Shown: positions 8,795 to 16,669 of the stretch, piece by piece
Layout of the letters: every line of letters starts with the position of its first letter
How positions within the stretch are numbered: the first letter of the stretch is position 1
From: Burkholderiaceae bacterium
GTDB lineage: Bacteria; Pseudomonadota; Gammaproteobacteria; Burkholderiales; Burkholderiaceae_D
Assembly: GCA_023653025.1 (NCBI GenBank)
Contig: JAMNXS010000029.1
Span: 1-34,421 of the forward strand
Length of the DNA stretch: 34,421 nt
Direction of reading: 5' to 3'
Notes under the pieces: generated by a model
Seen by the model: only the letters and a program-made list of their open reading frames with translations
The model's database searches: none
What the model was told of the DNA's origin: nothing
Position numbers and translations under genes: made by a program

Positions 8795-10389
8795 GCCTGC
8801 CTGCTGTTCCGCCGACTGCTGCCGTCCCGAGCACGGGGCAGGACTCCGGCACATGTTTCGCCGGCCGCGGCATTGCGTCGACCGTGGCAACGATGAGCAT
8901 GCTCGGCAGCCTCGGCCGGCAAGTGCTGATCGAGTACGGCATCGTCGATATCGACCTCGATGGCTGGTACCCGTTCCAGCTGCGGCGCAGCATGCACGAT
9001 GCCGCCTTCCGCCGCTTCGGCGAAGAGGCCTTGTATGCGTTCGGCCTCGCGAACGTGAATTTTTTTGCCGACACCATGCAGCTTGTGCGCGCGGCCAACG
9101 ACCAGTATCGCGAGGCGGTGCGCGAGGCCACCCGCCATGCGCAAGTCGAGGATGCGCTGGCCACGCTGTTCGAGCGCAATGTGGCCGCCTTCGATGATGC
9201 CGTCCGCGGCTCGGTTCGCAGCCACTTCGACGGGTTCGGGGCGAGCTCGGTCCGGCTCGGCCCGACCTTGTTCGAACTGGAGATCACCAGCATCAGCGCG
9301 CCGGCGCACGAGGCTTTCCAGCGCGGGATCATGTCGGGCATGCTGACGCAGTTCATTGCCGACCAATGGCAGTTCGAACTGCGTTTCGATCCATCGCGCA
9401 CGCGCCACGGCGAAGACTGGACGCGCTTTGTCTGGACCTGCGAATTCCGCTGGCAGCCCACGGGGCGCAGCAATGCGGAAATGTCCACCGCCCTCATGGT
9501 CAGCGCCCGCGATGCGCTTCTCAACAAGGTGCTGGCAGAGTCGGACGCGCAGCGCGCAGTGGCCACCGAGGCCTTACACCGCCTCGAGGCTTTGTCGGCG
9601 CAACTGGCCAAATACCTGCCGCCGCAGATCCGCGACGCGCTGGTCGAAGGACGGCACGATACCCGTATTGCGACGCGGCGCAAGAAGCTGACCGTTTTTT
9701 TCAGCGACATCAAGGGTTTCACCCAGACCTCGGAGAGCCTGCAACCGGAAGCGCTGACCGAGTACCTGAACGAGTATTTTTCCGAGATGACCCGCATCGC
9801 GCTCGAGCACGGTGCCACCATCGACAAGTACATGGGCGATGCGATGATGGTGTTTTTCGGCGACCCGGAATCGCGCGGGGTGCGCGAGGACGCCCGAGCT
9901 TGCGTGCTGATGGCGCTGCGCATGCAGGAGAGGCTGCAGTGGCTGCAGCAGCGCTGGCGCGCGCAAGGATTCGAGAACCCTTTCGAGATCCGCATCGGCA
10001 TCAATACCGGCTACTGCAATGTCGGCAACTTCGGCAGCGACCAGCGGATCTCCTACACCATCGTCGGCGCCGAAGTGAATCTTGCACAGCGGCTCGAGGC
10101 AAACGCCGACGCCGGCGGCATCCTGATGAGCTACGAAACCTGGGTCAATGTGCGCGACCTGGTCGATGCCGAGGAGCGGGAGGCGATTCGGATGAAGGGC
10201 ATCGGGCGCGAGGTGCGCACGTATGCGGTCCGGCACCGCAGAGCCGCCGAACAACCGCGTCTACTCGAGCTGGAACACCCGGCGGGCATCTCGGTGCGCC
10301 TGCAGTCGGACACGCTCGATCCGGAAGAGCGTCGCCGGCTTGCCGACCATCTCGACGCACTGTCGAGGTCGCTGCGCGAAGGCAGCTGA
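8791..10389 (+). CDS. Class III adenylate cyclase with an N-terminal sensor-like domain
   Basis: This 532-residue protein has a C-terminal class III cyclase domain (residues about 298-480). FFSDIKGFT carries metal ligand Asp306, DKYMGD carries Lys346 and metal ligand Asp350, SYTIVG places Thr423 at the second base-selecting position, and NLAQR supplies Asn430 and Arg434. Lys plus Thr indicates class IIIb ATP specificity. Before it lies a signalling helix with LAKYLPPQIRDAL (272-284), typical of bacterial cyclases. Residues 35-225 form a separate soluble domain with no membrane segment (DLDGWYPFQLRRSM is its clearest stretch); it vaguely resembles V4R/haem-NO-binding-type sensors, but I cannot confirm that. 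The start is fixed by the ATGA overlap with the lipid kinase; GGGAG (8781-8785) lies 5 bases before the ATG. Confidence 0.9.
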   Translation: MSLPAVPPTAAVPSTGQDSGTCFAGRGIASTVATMSMLGSLGRQVLIEYGIVDIDLDGWYPFQLRRSMHDAAFRRFGEEALYAFGLANVNFFADTMQLVRAANDQYREAVREATRHAQVEDALATLFERNVAAFDDAVRGSVRSHFDGFGASSVRLGPTLFELEITSISAPAHEAFQRGIMSGMLTQFIADQWQFELRFDPSRTRHGEDWTRFVWTCEFRWQPTGRSNAEMSTALMVSARDALLNKVLAESDAQRAVATEALHRLEALSAQLAKYLPPQIRDALVEGRHDTRIATRRKKLTVFFSDIKGFTQTSESLQPEALTEYLNEYFSEMTRIALEHGATIDKYMGDAMMVFFGDPESRGVREDARACVLMALRMQERLQWLQQRWRAQGFENPFEIRIGINTGYCNVGNFGSDQRISYTIVGAEVNLAQRLEANADAGGILMSYETWVNVRDLVDAEEREAIRMKGIGREVRTYAVRHRRAAEQPRLLELEHPAGISVRLQSDTLDPEERRRLADHLDALSRSLREGS

Positions 10390-10428
10390 ACATCCGCAGC
10401 AGACTCCGCAGCAGTAGGTGAAACCGGA

Positions 10429-12033
10429 TCAGGTGCGCGGCGTGGCGCGGCGCTCGAAATGCGCGGCGCTGGCCACCGCCCACTGGCTGCGCCAGGGCTC
10501 GGGCTGCGAGGCGAGCAGCGCTTCGTCGAGCAGCGCGCCCGGCGCCACGAACGTCAATCTCGACGACAGCGTGACGGCCTGCCCCGCCGCGTCGCGCACC
10601 ATGATGTGCTCGGCGCTGATTTCCGACGGATGCGTGAGACCGGCGGCGCCGACCAGTTCGGCCAGCGCCTGGACCGTCAGCTCATGGAAGTTCTTTACCC
10701 GCTCGGCCTTGTCCGGCACCACCAGCGCGCGCTGGCGGTCGGGATCCTGCGTGGCCACGCCGGTCGGGCAGTGGTCGGTATGGCAGCTGCGCGACTGTAT
10801 GCAGCCGAGCGCAAACATGAAGCCGCGCGCCGAGTTGCACCAGTCGGCGCCGAGCGCGACGGCGCGCGCGACGTCGAAGGCCGAAATGATCTTGCCCGAC
10901 ACGCCGATCCTGACCTGGTCGCGCAGCCCGGCGCCGACCAGCGAGTTGTGTACCATCCGCAGCCCTTCGCGCATCGGCATGCCGACATGGTCGCTGAACT
11001 CGACCGGTGCCGCGCCGGTGCCGCCTTCGCTGCCGTCGACCACGACGAAGTCCGGGCAGATGCCCGACTCGAGCATGGCCTTGACGATGCCGAACCATTC
11101 CCACGGCTGGCCGATGCAGAGCTTGAAGCCGACCGGCTTGCCGCCGGAGAGCTCGCGCAGGCGGCGAATGAAATCCATCAGTTCCAGCGGCGTCGAGAAC
11201 TCGCTGTGCGCGGCCGGCGACACGCAATCCTGCCCCAGCGGCACGCCGCGCGCGGCGGCGATCTCGGCCGTCACCTTGGCCGCCGGCAGCACGCCGCCGT
11301 GGCCGGGCTTGGCGCCCTGCGAGAGCTTGATCTCGATCATCTTCACTTGCGGCGAGCTGGCATTCTCGGCGAACTTCTCGGCGTCGAAGCGGCCGGCCGA
11401 ATTGCGGCAGCCGAAGTAGCCAGAGCCGATCTCCCAGATCAGGTCGCCGCCATGTTCGCGGTGGTAGGACGAGATCGAACCTTCGCCGGTGTCGTGCGCA
11501 AAACCGCCCATGTGCGCGCCGCGGTTCAGCGCGCGGATCGCGTTCGGCGACAAGGAGCCGAAGCTCATCGCCGAGATATTGAAGATGGAGGCCGAATACG
11601 GCTGCAGGCACAGCGGCCCGCCGATCTGCACGCGGAAGGTCGCCGGGTCGGCATGCCGGGGTATCGCCGAATGGCCGATCCACTCGCTGCTGCGGTCGTA
11701 CACGGCCTTGATGGTGCCGAAGCCCCGCTTGTCGTTCTCGCGCTTGGCGCGCGAATAGACCATCGCGCGCTGGTTGCGCGAGAACGGCAACTGGTCTTCG
11801 TCGCTCTCGAGGAAATACTGCCGGATCTCGGGGCGGATGTATTCGAGCAGGAAGCGCAGGTGCCCGGTCACCGGGTAGTTGCGCAGCACGGCGCGCCGGG
11901 TCTGCCGGTAATCATGCCAGCCGACGGCGAACAGGCCGAGCGACAGCAGCGACAGCCAGGGCGACAGCGGAAACAGCAGGAAAATGCCGAAACCCGTCAG
12001 CACCCAGGGCAGGAAACGCGAATACTGAGCCAT
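10429..12033 (-). CDS. Membrane-anchored GltB-like FMN/iron-sulfur oxidoreductase
   Basis: This 534-residue protein matches the central FMN-binding and iron-sulfur part of glutamate synthase large subunit, without the glutaminase domain. Two hydrophobic segments near the N-terminus (about residues 7-37) suggest an inner-membrane anchor with a cytoplasmic enzyme. The barrel signatures are clear: ISAMSFGSLSPNAI, KLSQGAKPGHGG and VDGSEGGTGAAP. Cysteines 411, 417 and 422 are spaced C-x5-C-x4-C (CIQSRSCHTDHCPTGVATQ), exactly the GltB 3Fe-4S arrangement. Two ATGs are possible; GAGGGG at 12040-12045 lies 6 bases from the second (12033) and directly against the first (12039), so I chose 12033. It is downstream of the exported hydratase gene on the same strand. 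The substrate is unknown; true glutamate synthase activity is unlikely without the amidotransferase domain. Confidence 0.88.
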   Translation of the reverse strand: MAQYSRFLPWVLTGFGIFLLFPLSPWLSLLSLGLFAVGWHDYRQTRRAVLRNYPVTGHLRFLLEYIRPEIRQYFLESDEDQLPFSRNQRAMVYSRAKRENDKRGFGTIKAVYDRSSEWIGHSAIPRHADPATFRVQIGGPLCLQPYSASIFNISAMSFGSLSPNAIRALNRGAHMGGFAHDTGEGSISSYHREHGGDLIWEIGSGYFGCRNSAGRFDAEKFAENASSPQVKMIEIKLSQGAKPGHGGVLPAAKVTAEIAAARGVPLGQDCVSPAAHSEFSTPLELMDFIRRLRELSGGKPVGFKLCIGQPWEWFGIVKAMLESGICPDFVVVDGSEGGTGAAPVEFSDHVGMPMREGLRMVHNSLVGAGLRDQVRIGVSGKIISAFDVARAVALGADWCNSARGFMFALGCIQSRSCHTDHCPTGVATQDPDRQRALVVPDKAERVKNFHELTVQALAELVGAAGLTHPSEISAEHIMVRDAAGQAVTLSSRLTFVAPGALLDEALLASQPEPWRSQWAVASAAHFERRATPRT

Positions 12034-12039
12034 GATCAT

Positions 12040-12045
12040 CCCCTC
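12040..12045 (-). promoter_or_regulatory. Ribosome-binding site that decides the GltB-like start
   Basis: GAGGGG on the minus strand is 6 bases from the ATG at 12033 and has no spacing from the upstream ATG at 12039, favouring the downstream start. Confidence 0.6.
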
Positions 12046-12126
12046 GTGTTTGCCGGCGCCGCGTGTTGTGATGTGCTGTATTGTGGCGTGTTGCCGCCCG
12101 CGTTAGCCGGGGTTGCGGTGCGCAGC

Positions 12127-12987
12127 TTAATTGAACTCGACAGTCACCGACGGATCGCCGGGCAGGCCGACGTAGGTCATCCGTATCTTCATGCCGGGGC
12201 GGGTCGGCTGCGGCGGGAAAAATCCGCCGAGGCTCAGCAGGTCGCCTTTTTTCAGCGCGATGCCCTCTTTCTTCAGTTCCTTCGCCAGCCAGATCGCGAC
12301 ATTCAGCGGATGCTCCATCAGCACCGAGCCGGCCGCGCGGCTGAGTTCCTTGCCGCCGTCGGCCTCGTCGACCATGACCACGCTCATGCCGGCCAGCGCA
12401 TCGGCAAAGGCCTGCGTGCGCTGCACCGGCAGTTCCATGCCGAGCACGCCGCCGCGAAATCCCAGGTTGGTGGCGAGGAAATTCGAGCCGCTGAATTCGC
12501 CCTCGAGCATCAGGTCCGGCAATTCGATGAAGGGCACGACCGACTCGAGATGGGCCAGCGCCTCGAGCGGGGTCTTCGCGTCGGCCAGGCCGCCGTCTTT
12601 CACCTCGACGATCAGGTCGGCCTCGTACAGCGGGCGCGCGCCGAAGTCATGCGGCAGCTGCGCGATGATGTCGACCATGTTGCGGTCGTACATGGTGGCC
12701 CATTTCGGGCCGTTGATGCCGAAGCGCTTCTGCAGCGCCGGGTTGGTCAGGCCGGCCTTGTAGCCGACCGGGTCGCCGAGCACGGTGCGAAGTTTCGTGC
12801 CCAGCTTGCGCTTCGCGCATTCGGCGTCCTCGTAGCTGATGTCGTTGCCAAAACCGGGGCTGGGGCGGCGCTGCGCAAAGTCGGCGACGTAGGCATCGAC
12901 TGCTGCGTCGGTCGGGCAGGCGGCCATGGCCGGCAGGCTTGCAAGAGCGGCAATGCCGATCATGGCGGCGGCAAAATGCTTCAACAC
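12127..12987 (-). CDS. Exported 2-keto-4-pentenoate hydratase homologue
   Basis: This 286-residue protein has the MhpD/fumarylacetoacetase-type hydratase fold but starts with a signal peptide (VLKHFAAAMIGIAALASL, then PAMA-A). The start is set by AAGGAG (12992-12997) just before GTG at 12987, with TTG at 12984 as an alternative; an ATG 10 codons upstream lacks a site and would spoil the signal. Family motifs include VGYKAGLTNPALQKRFG and MYEADLIVEV-like residues (LYEADLIVEVKDGG), where Glu and Asp stand in the E-x-E/D metal site, with another Glu in FIELPDLML and FLATNLGFRGG. Hydratases of this fold normally act in the cytoplasm on aromatic meta-cleavage intermediates, so the export signal is unusual. 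Its natural substrate is unknown. It lies upstream of the GltB-like gene (93 bases between them) and may share its transcript. Confidence 0.82.
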   Translation of the reverse strand: MLKHFAAAMIGIAALASLPAMAACPTDAAVDAYVADFAQRRPSPGFGNDISYEDAECAKRKLGTKLRTVLGDPVGYKAGLTNPALQKRFGINGPKWATMYDRNMVDIIAQLPHDFGARPLYEADLIVEVKDGGLADAKTPLEALAHLESVVPFIELPDLMLEGEFSGSNFLATNLGFRGGVLGMELPVQRTQAFADALAGMSVVMVDEADGGKELSRAAGSVLMEHPLNVAIWLAKELKKEGIALKKGDLLSLGGFFPPQPTRPGMKIRMTYVGLPGDPSVTVEFN

Positions 12988-13079
12988 GGGTCTCCTTGTT
13001 CTGGCAGCCGGCCACATGCGCTGACTGGGCCGGCTGCGCCGAGCATAGCATGCACTGCCGCGGATCCCGGCACGACGGC

Positions 13080-15038
13080 TCAGAACCTGAAGCGCTCGAC
13101 TTCCTGCCGGGTGGTATCGGCAAGGCTGGAGAGCTCGACGACAGTCGCCGTGATTTCCTCGGCGGCGGCGGCATTGCTGCGCGCGATGCGGTCAAGGCTG
13201 CCGAGGCTGTTGTTGATCTCGTCGATGGCCGAGCGCTGCTCCTCGAGCGCGGCCGATATGCGCTGCAGCATCTCGTCGGTTTCACCCGCGCCGCTCTCGA
13301 TGCTGGCCATGTCGTCGCTGACGCCGCGCACCGTCACCACTGCGCGGCTGATCTCATTGACTGCCTCCTGCACCAGCTTGGCAATCTCCTGCGAGCTCTC
13401 AGCGCTGCTCTGCGCCAGCTTGCCGACCTCGTCGGCCACCACGGCAAAGCCCTTGCCATGCTCGCCGGCTCGGGCCGCCTCGATGGCGGCGTTCAATGCG
13501 AGCAGGTTGGTCTTATTGGCGATTTTTTCGATGACCTCGGTGATCTTGTTGATCTTCTCCGAGTTCGCGCCGAGGTTGTTGACGGTGGCGACCAAATCTT
13601 CCATCTTGCCCATGCCGCTGCGCATGGTGCCGATCGAGTCGCGCGACTTGTCGCTGGCCAGCGCCGTGTTGCGCGAGACATCGGCCACCGACGTGGCCGA
13701 CTGCTTGACCGCCACCGCCACCTGGCTGATGGCATTCGTCTGGTTCTGTGCGCCGCCGGCAATCTGGCCGATGGCATTGCTGGTCTCGACGGCCGCGTTA
13801 GCCACCAGACGCGTATTGCCGTGCACGGTGCGCATGGCCTTCGCCACGGCCTGCAGCGAGGTATTGATGTTGCGCTTGAGGACGTCGAGCTCGCCGCGTC
13901 CCTCGGCCTCGACCTGCACGTCGAGCTGGCCGCCGGCGACGTCCTGCATCACGCGGCCCACGTCGCCCATCAGCGCCTGCAGGTCGGCCATGGCTGCCTG
14001 CACCTCGGCCACCACTTGCTGGAAGTCGCCCTGCATCTTGACGGTCACGGTGGCCGAGAACTGGCCGGCGCGCAGCGCTTGCGCCACCTTCATCACCTCG
14101 CCCAGCGTGACCTCGATCTGCTCGACGCTCGCATTCACCGCGTCTTTCATCGCCAGCAGGTCGCCGCGCAGGTTGGCCGTGATCCGCTGCCGCAGGTCGC
14201 CGGCGGCCATCGCCGCCACGGTGCGATTGACTGCGGCAATCGCTTCCTGCTGGGTCTGCATCAGCTGGTTGAAGGCGCGCGCGGTCTGGCCGACCTCGTC
14301 GTCGGCATCGAATTCGACGCGGCGCGAGAAATCCGACGTCTCGGCGACCTGGGTCGCGGTGTTGCGCATCTCCTCCAGCGGCCGCGTGATCGAGCGCACG
14401 ATCCAGTAGCCGAGCAGCAGGCCGAGCAGCACGCCCACCACGGTCACGATGGAGTTGATGATCGTGTTCCTGACACCCGTCTCATGCGCGGTCAGGTATT
14501 CGTCGCTGGCAAGCTTGAGCTGCAATTCGATCAGCTCGGAAAACTTGCCGCTGATGGGATCGATCACCGGGTACAGGCGCTCGACCGAGAATTTGGCCAG
14601 CCCTGCCTTGTCCTCCTGCTCGAGCATCAGTTTCAGCATGTCGAGCTCGACCTTGGTCTCCTTGAGCATGGGTTCGATCTCGGCCAGCAGCTTCTGCTCC
14701 TGCGGCGTCAGCGAATGGCTGCGAAAGCGAGCCCATTTTTCAGCGATGGCCTTCTCCGCGTCGGCGACGCTTTTGCGTCCTTCCTGCCAGGTGAAATTGC
14801 CGTTGCGGACCTTGTGCGTCGCATCGACGATGTTCACCGCGTACATGTCGGCAATGACCTTCAGGTCGCGCAGCGGCACGACCCGCAGTTCGTACACCTC
14901 CCGAAAACTCTCGATCGCCGCGCTCTTGGAGCGAGCGCCGTTGACGCCGATGACGATGGCCACGACGCTCAGCAAACCGACCAGCAGCATCAGGCGGGTG
15001 GCGACGCGGAAGTTTTGCAGCGAGAAGGTACGGCTCAT
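13080..15038 (-). CDS. Methyl-accepting chemotaxis protein
   Basis: This 652-residue transmembrane chemoreceptor has TM1 (about 15-33), a periplasmic four-helix-bundle sensor (about 35-190), TM2 (about 191-214) and a HAMP domain (about 215-268). Two further HAMP-like or linker helices contain [11 protein letters not shown] and [11 protein letters not shown] (about 280-390). The signalling hairpin tip is unmistakable: [19 protein letters not shown] begins near residue 508, followed by [18 protein letters not shown]. The chain ends EVERFRF, so there is no NWETF-type CheR/CheB docking tail. The ligand is not apparent. A minus-strand promoter and an inverted repeat lie upstream. It fits with the flagellar operon at the right of the window. 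Confidence 0.95.
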   Translation of the reverse strand: MSRTFSLQNFRVATRLMLLVGLLSVVAIVIGVNGARSKSAAIESFREVYELRVVPLRDLKVIADMYAVNIVDATHKVRNGNFTWQEGRKSVADAEKAIAEKWARFRSHSLTPQEQKLLAEIEPMLKETKVELDMLKLMLEQEDKAGLAKFSVERLYPVIDPISGKFSELIELQLKLASDEYLTAHETGVRNTIINSIVTVVGVLLGLLLGYWIVRSITRPLEEMRNTATQVAETSDFSRRVEFDADDEVGQTARAFNQLMQTQQEAIAAVNRTVAAMAAGDLRQRITANLRGDLLAMKDAVNASVEQIEVTLGEVMKVAQALRAGQFSATVTVKMQGDFQQVVAEVQAAMADLQALMGDVGRVMQDVAGGQLDVQVEAEGRGELDVLKRNINTSLQAVAKAMRTVHGNTRLVANAAVETSNAIGQIAGGAQNQTNAISQVAVAVKQSATSVADVSRNTALASDKSRDSIGTMRSGMGKMEDLVATVNNLGANSEKINKITEVIEKIANKTNLLALNAAIEAARAGEHGKGFAVVADEVGKLAQSSAESSQEIAKLVQEAVNEISRAVVTVRGVSDDMASIESGAGETDEMLQRISAALEEQRSAIDEINNSLGSLDRIARSNAAAAEEITATVVELSSLADTTRQEVERFRF

Positions 15039-15112
15039 GATCGGTAGGCTCCCGTTAGCCGGCGGCCATCGTCACGGACGGCGTCGGCTGGTGTCATCTG
15101 GACTCGGCATGC

Positions 15113-15133
15113 CGTCCGGGACAGTTCCGGACG
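15113..15133. repeat. Perfect inverted repeat in the chemoreceptor leader
   Basis: CGTCCGG (15113-15119) and CCGGACG (15127-15133) form a perfect 7-base inverted repeat with a 7-base centre. It lies about 4-24 bases downstream of the predicted transcription start of the chemoreceptor gene, so it could be an operator or a leader hairpin. Confidence 0.6.
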
Positions 15134-15143
15134 TTGCTGCTAG

Positions 15144-15173
15144 ATAATAAACGAAGGAAAGGTTTATTGTCAT
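15144..15173 (-). promoter_or_regulatory. Sigma-70-type promoter of the chemoreceptor gene
   Basis: On the minus strand ATGACA (15173-15168, 5/6) and TATTAT (15149-15144, 5/6) are separated by 18 bases inside an AT-rich island. Transcription would start near 15137, giving a leader of about 100 bases. The motif does not match the flagellar sigma-28 consensus often found before chemoreceptor genes. Confidence 0.5.
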
Positions 15174-15232
15174 TCGGCAACAAAATTCCGTCGGCGGGAC
15201 CGGCTCAGGCGGCCGGCCGCAGCCTGCCCGGG

Positions 15233-16558
15233 CTAGCCGGCAGCAACCAGTGCCTGCCAAATCCGGCGCTCGAGGTCGGTCGCGGCCCCAAGCGGCTGCA
15301 GCCGTCGGCCGAGGTCGGCCCGGTCGGCCAGCGCCGCGACCTCCTGCAGCCGCGACACGGCGGCCCGGTACTGGGCGAGCGCATAGGCGGGATTGGCCGA
15401 CACCAGGGCCGGCGACCAGCCACCGTCGGCGGCCGGGGCATCGTTGCGGCGGCCGAATTCGATTTCCTCGAACATCTCGCGAATCTCGACCTCGGACAGG
15501 TGCAGCGAGCGCCACTGGCTGCGCAGGGTCGCCCGCTGGAGGTCGGTCAGTTCGGGATCGCCGGCGGCGGCGACCAGTTCCTGCCGGAGCTTTTCGCGGT
15601 TCAGCCGCAGCTGTTCGGTAAAGCCGGAGGCCAGCACCGCCGCCGGAATAGAGAAAATGCCGATGCCGACCAGCGCCAGCACCACGGTCACGAAACGGCC
15701 GGCCGGCGTCACCGGCGAGATGTCGCCGTAACCGACCGAGGCCAGCGTGACCACCGCCCAGTAAATGGCTTGCGGGATGTTCTCGAACTTGTCCGGCTGC
15801 GCGCCGCGCTCGAGCAGGTAGCCGAGCGCGGCCATGATGAAGACCAGCAGGCACATCACGAGCGACGAGGCCAGCAGCACCGGCGCCTCCTTTTTCAGCA
15901 CGGCGAACATGGTGTCGTTCGCTGTCGAGTAGCGCGACAGCTTCAGCAGCCGCACCAGGCGCACGATGCGCAGGAAGCGCAGGTCGATGAAGCCGCTCAG
16001 CAGCAAGTGCAGCAGAAACGGCAGGATGGCGGCAAGGTCGAGCAGTCCGTGCCACGACACGAGAAAGCGCCAGCGCATGCGCGCCGCGGGCCGGGCCGGA
16101 TCGTCTTCCGGGCTGGCGTAGATCCGCAACGCGTACTCGGCGGCGAACACGACGAAGGACGCGATGTCGATCACATGAAACAGCGTGCCGAACTGCAGGT
16201 GCAGGCTGTCGACCGACTCGCAGACAATCGACACCACCGATGCGACGATCCAGAAAATCAGGAACAGCTCGACCGCCATGTTCAGGCTGCCGCCATTGGG
16301 GTCGGCGAACATCAGCGCATGGACCTTCTGACGCAGGGTGCGGCCTCGGTTACGCGCCCGGAACTCGGCCACGGCCGACGCCAGCGAGCGCCAGGCGCCG
16401 ACGGCGGGCAGCGCGCGGGTCGCGGCTGCGGCCGGAGCGGATCCGCGATTGCCGCGATTGCCGCGATTGCCGCGATTGCCGTCATCGCCGTCATCGCCGC
16501 CATCGCCGTCATAGCCGCCGTCGCCATCGTCATTCGTCAGCTTGCCCGGTCGCTGCAT
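15233..16558 (-). CDS. Voltage-gated-type potassium channel
   Basis: This 441-residue protein is a six-TM Kv-like channel. S1 lies near 93-113, S2/S3 near 125-190, and S4 carries charged residues at every third position (R194, R197, R200, R203, K206, R209). The pore helix leads into the selectivity filter TLASVGYGD (271-279), with Ser in place of the usual first Thr of TVGYG, which is tolerated in K+ channels. The C-terminal 120 residues are cytoplasmic and helical, with no recognised RCK or cyclic-nucleotide-binding domain. The N-terminus (8-40) is low-complexity Asp/Gly followed by four NRG triplets, encoded by a 9-base tandem repeat. GGGGAG precedes the ATG at 16558. The gene is divergent from a cation/proton antiporter 111 bases away. 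Confidence 0.9.
   Translation of the reverse strand: MQRPGKLTNDDGDGGYDGDGGDDGDDGNRGNRGNRGNRGSAPAAAATRALPAVGAWRSLASAVAEFRARNRGRTLRQKVHALMFADPNGGSLNMAVELFLIFWIVASVVSIVCESVDSLHLQFGTLFHVIDIASFVVFAAEYALRIYASPEDDPARPAARMRWRFLVSWHGLLDLAAILPFLLHLLLSGFIDLRFLRIVRLVRLLKLSRYSTANDTMFAVLKKEAPVLLASSLVMCLLVFIMAALGYLLERGAQPDKFENIPQAIYWAVVTLASVGYGDISPVTPAGRFVTVVLALVGIGIFSIPAAVLASGFTEQLRLNREKLRQELVAAAGDPELTDLQRATLRSQWRSLHLSEVEIREMFEEIEFGRRNDAPAADGGWSPALVSANPAYALAQYRAAVSRLQEVAALADRADLGRRLQPLGAATDLERRIWQALVAAG
16438..16535. repeat. 9-base tandem repeat inside the channel N-terminus
   Basis: Four near-identical copies of the plus-strand unit CGATTGCCG, followed by several drifting copies (GTCATCGCC, GCCATCGCC), encode the NRG and Asp/Gly triplets of the potassium channel N-terminus. 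Because the unit is a multiple of three, changes in copy number would keep the reading frame. Confidence 0.75.
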
Positions 16559-16669
16559 GCTTTCTCCCCGCGGGTGTCGTTGGCCCGCATTGTAAGCTTG
16601 CCCCGTCCCGGTCGGCGCATCGGTAAAGCCTTATCATTCAGGCACACTGGTCAACAGGACGCCGCACCG

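Noticed and set aside
10459-14409. A plus-strand open frame of 1316 codons
   Set aside because: It lies antisense to three well-supported genes and has low-complexity Arg/Ala/His composition, an effect of GC-rich third positions.
12939-15047. A plus-strand open frame of 702 codons
   Set aside because: It is antisense to the chemoreceptor gene and lacks any recognisable domain.
15144-15180. A sigma-28 flagellar promoter before the chemoreceptor
   Set aside because: TAAA is present, but no GCCGATAA-like -10 follows at the right spacing; the sigma-70 match is better.
15134-16669. N-terminal extension of the antiporter frame by 512 codons
   Set aside because: It is the antisense shadow of the potassium channel gene; the antiporter's first membrane helix starts at the ATG at 16670.
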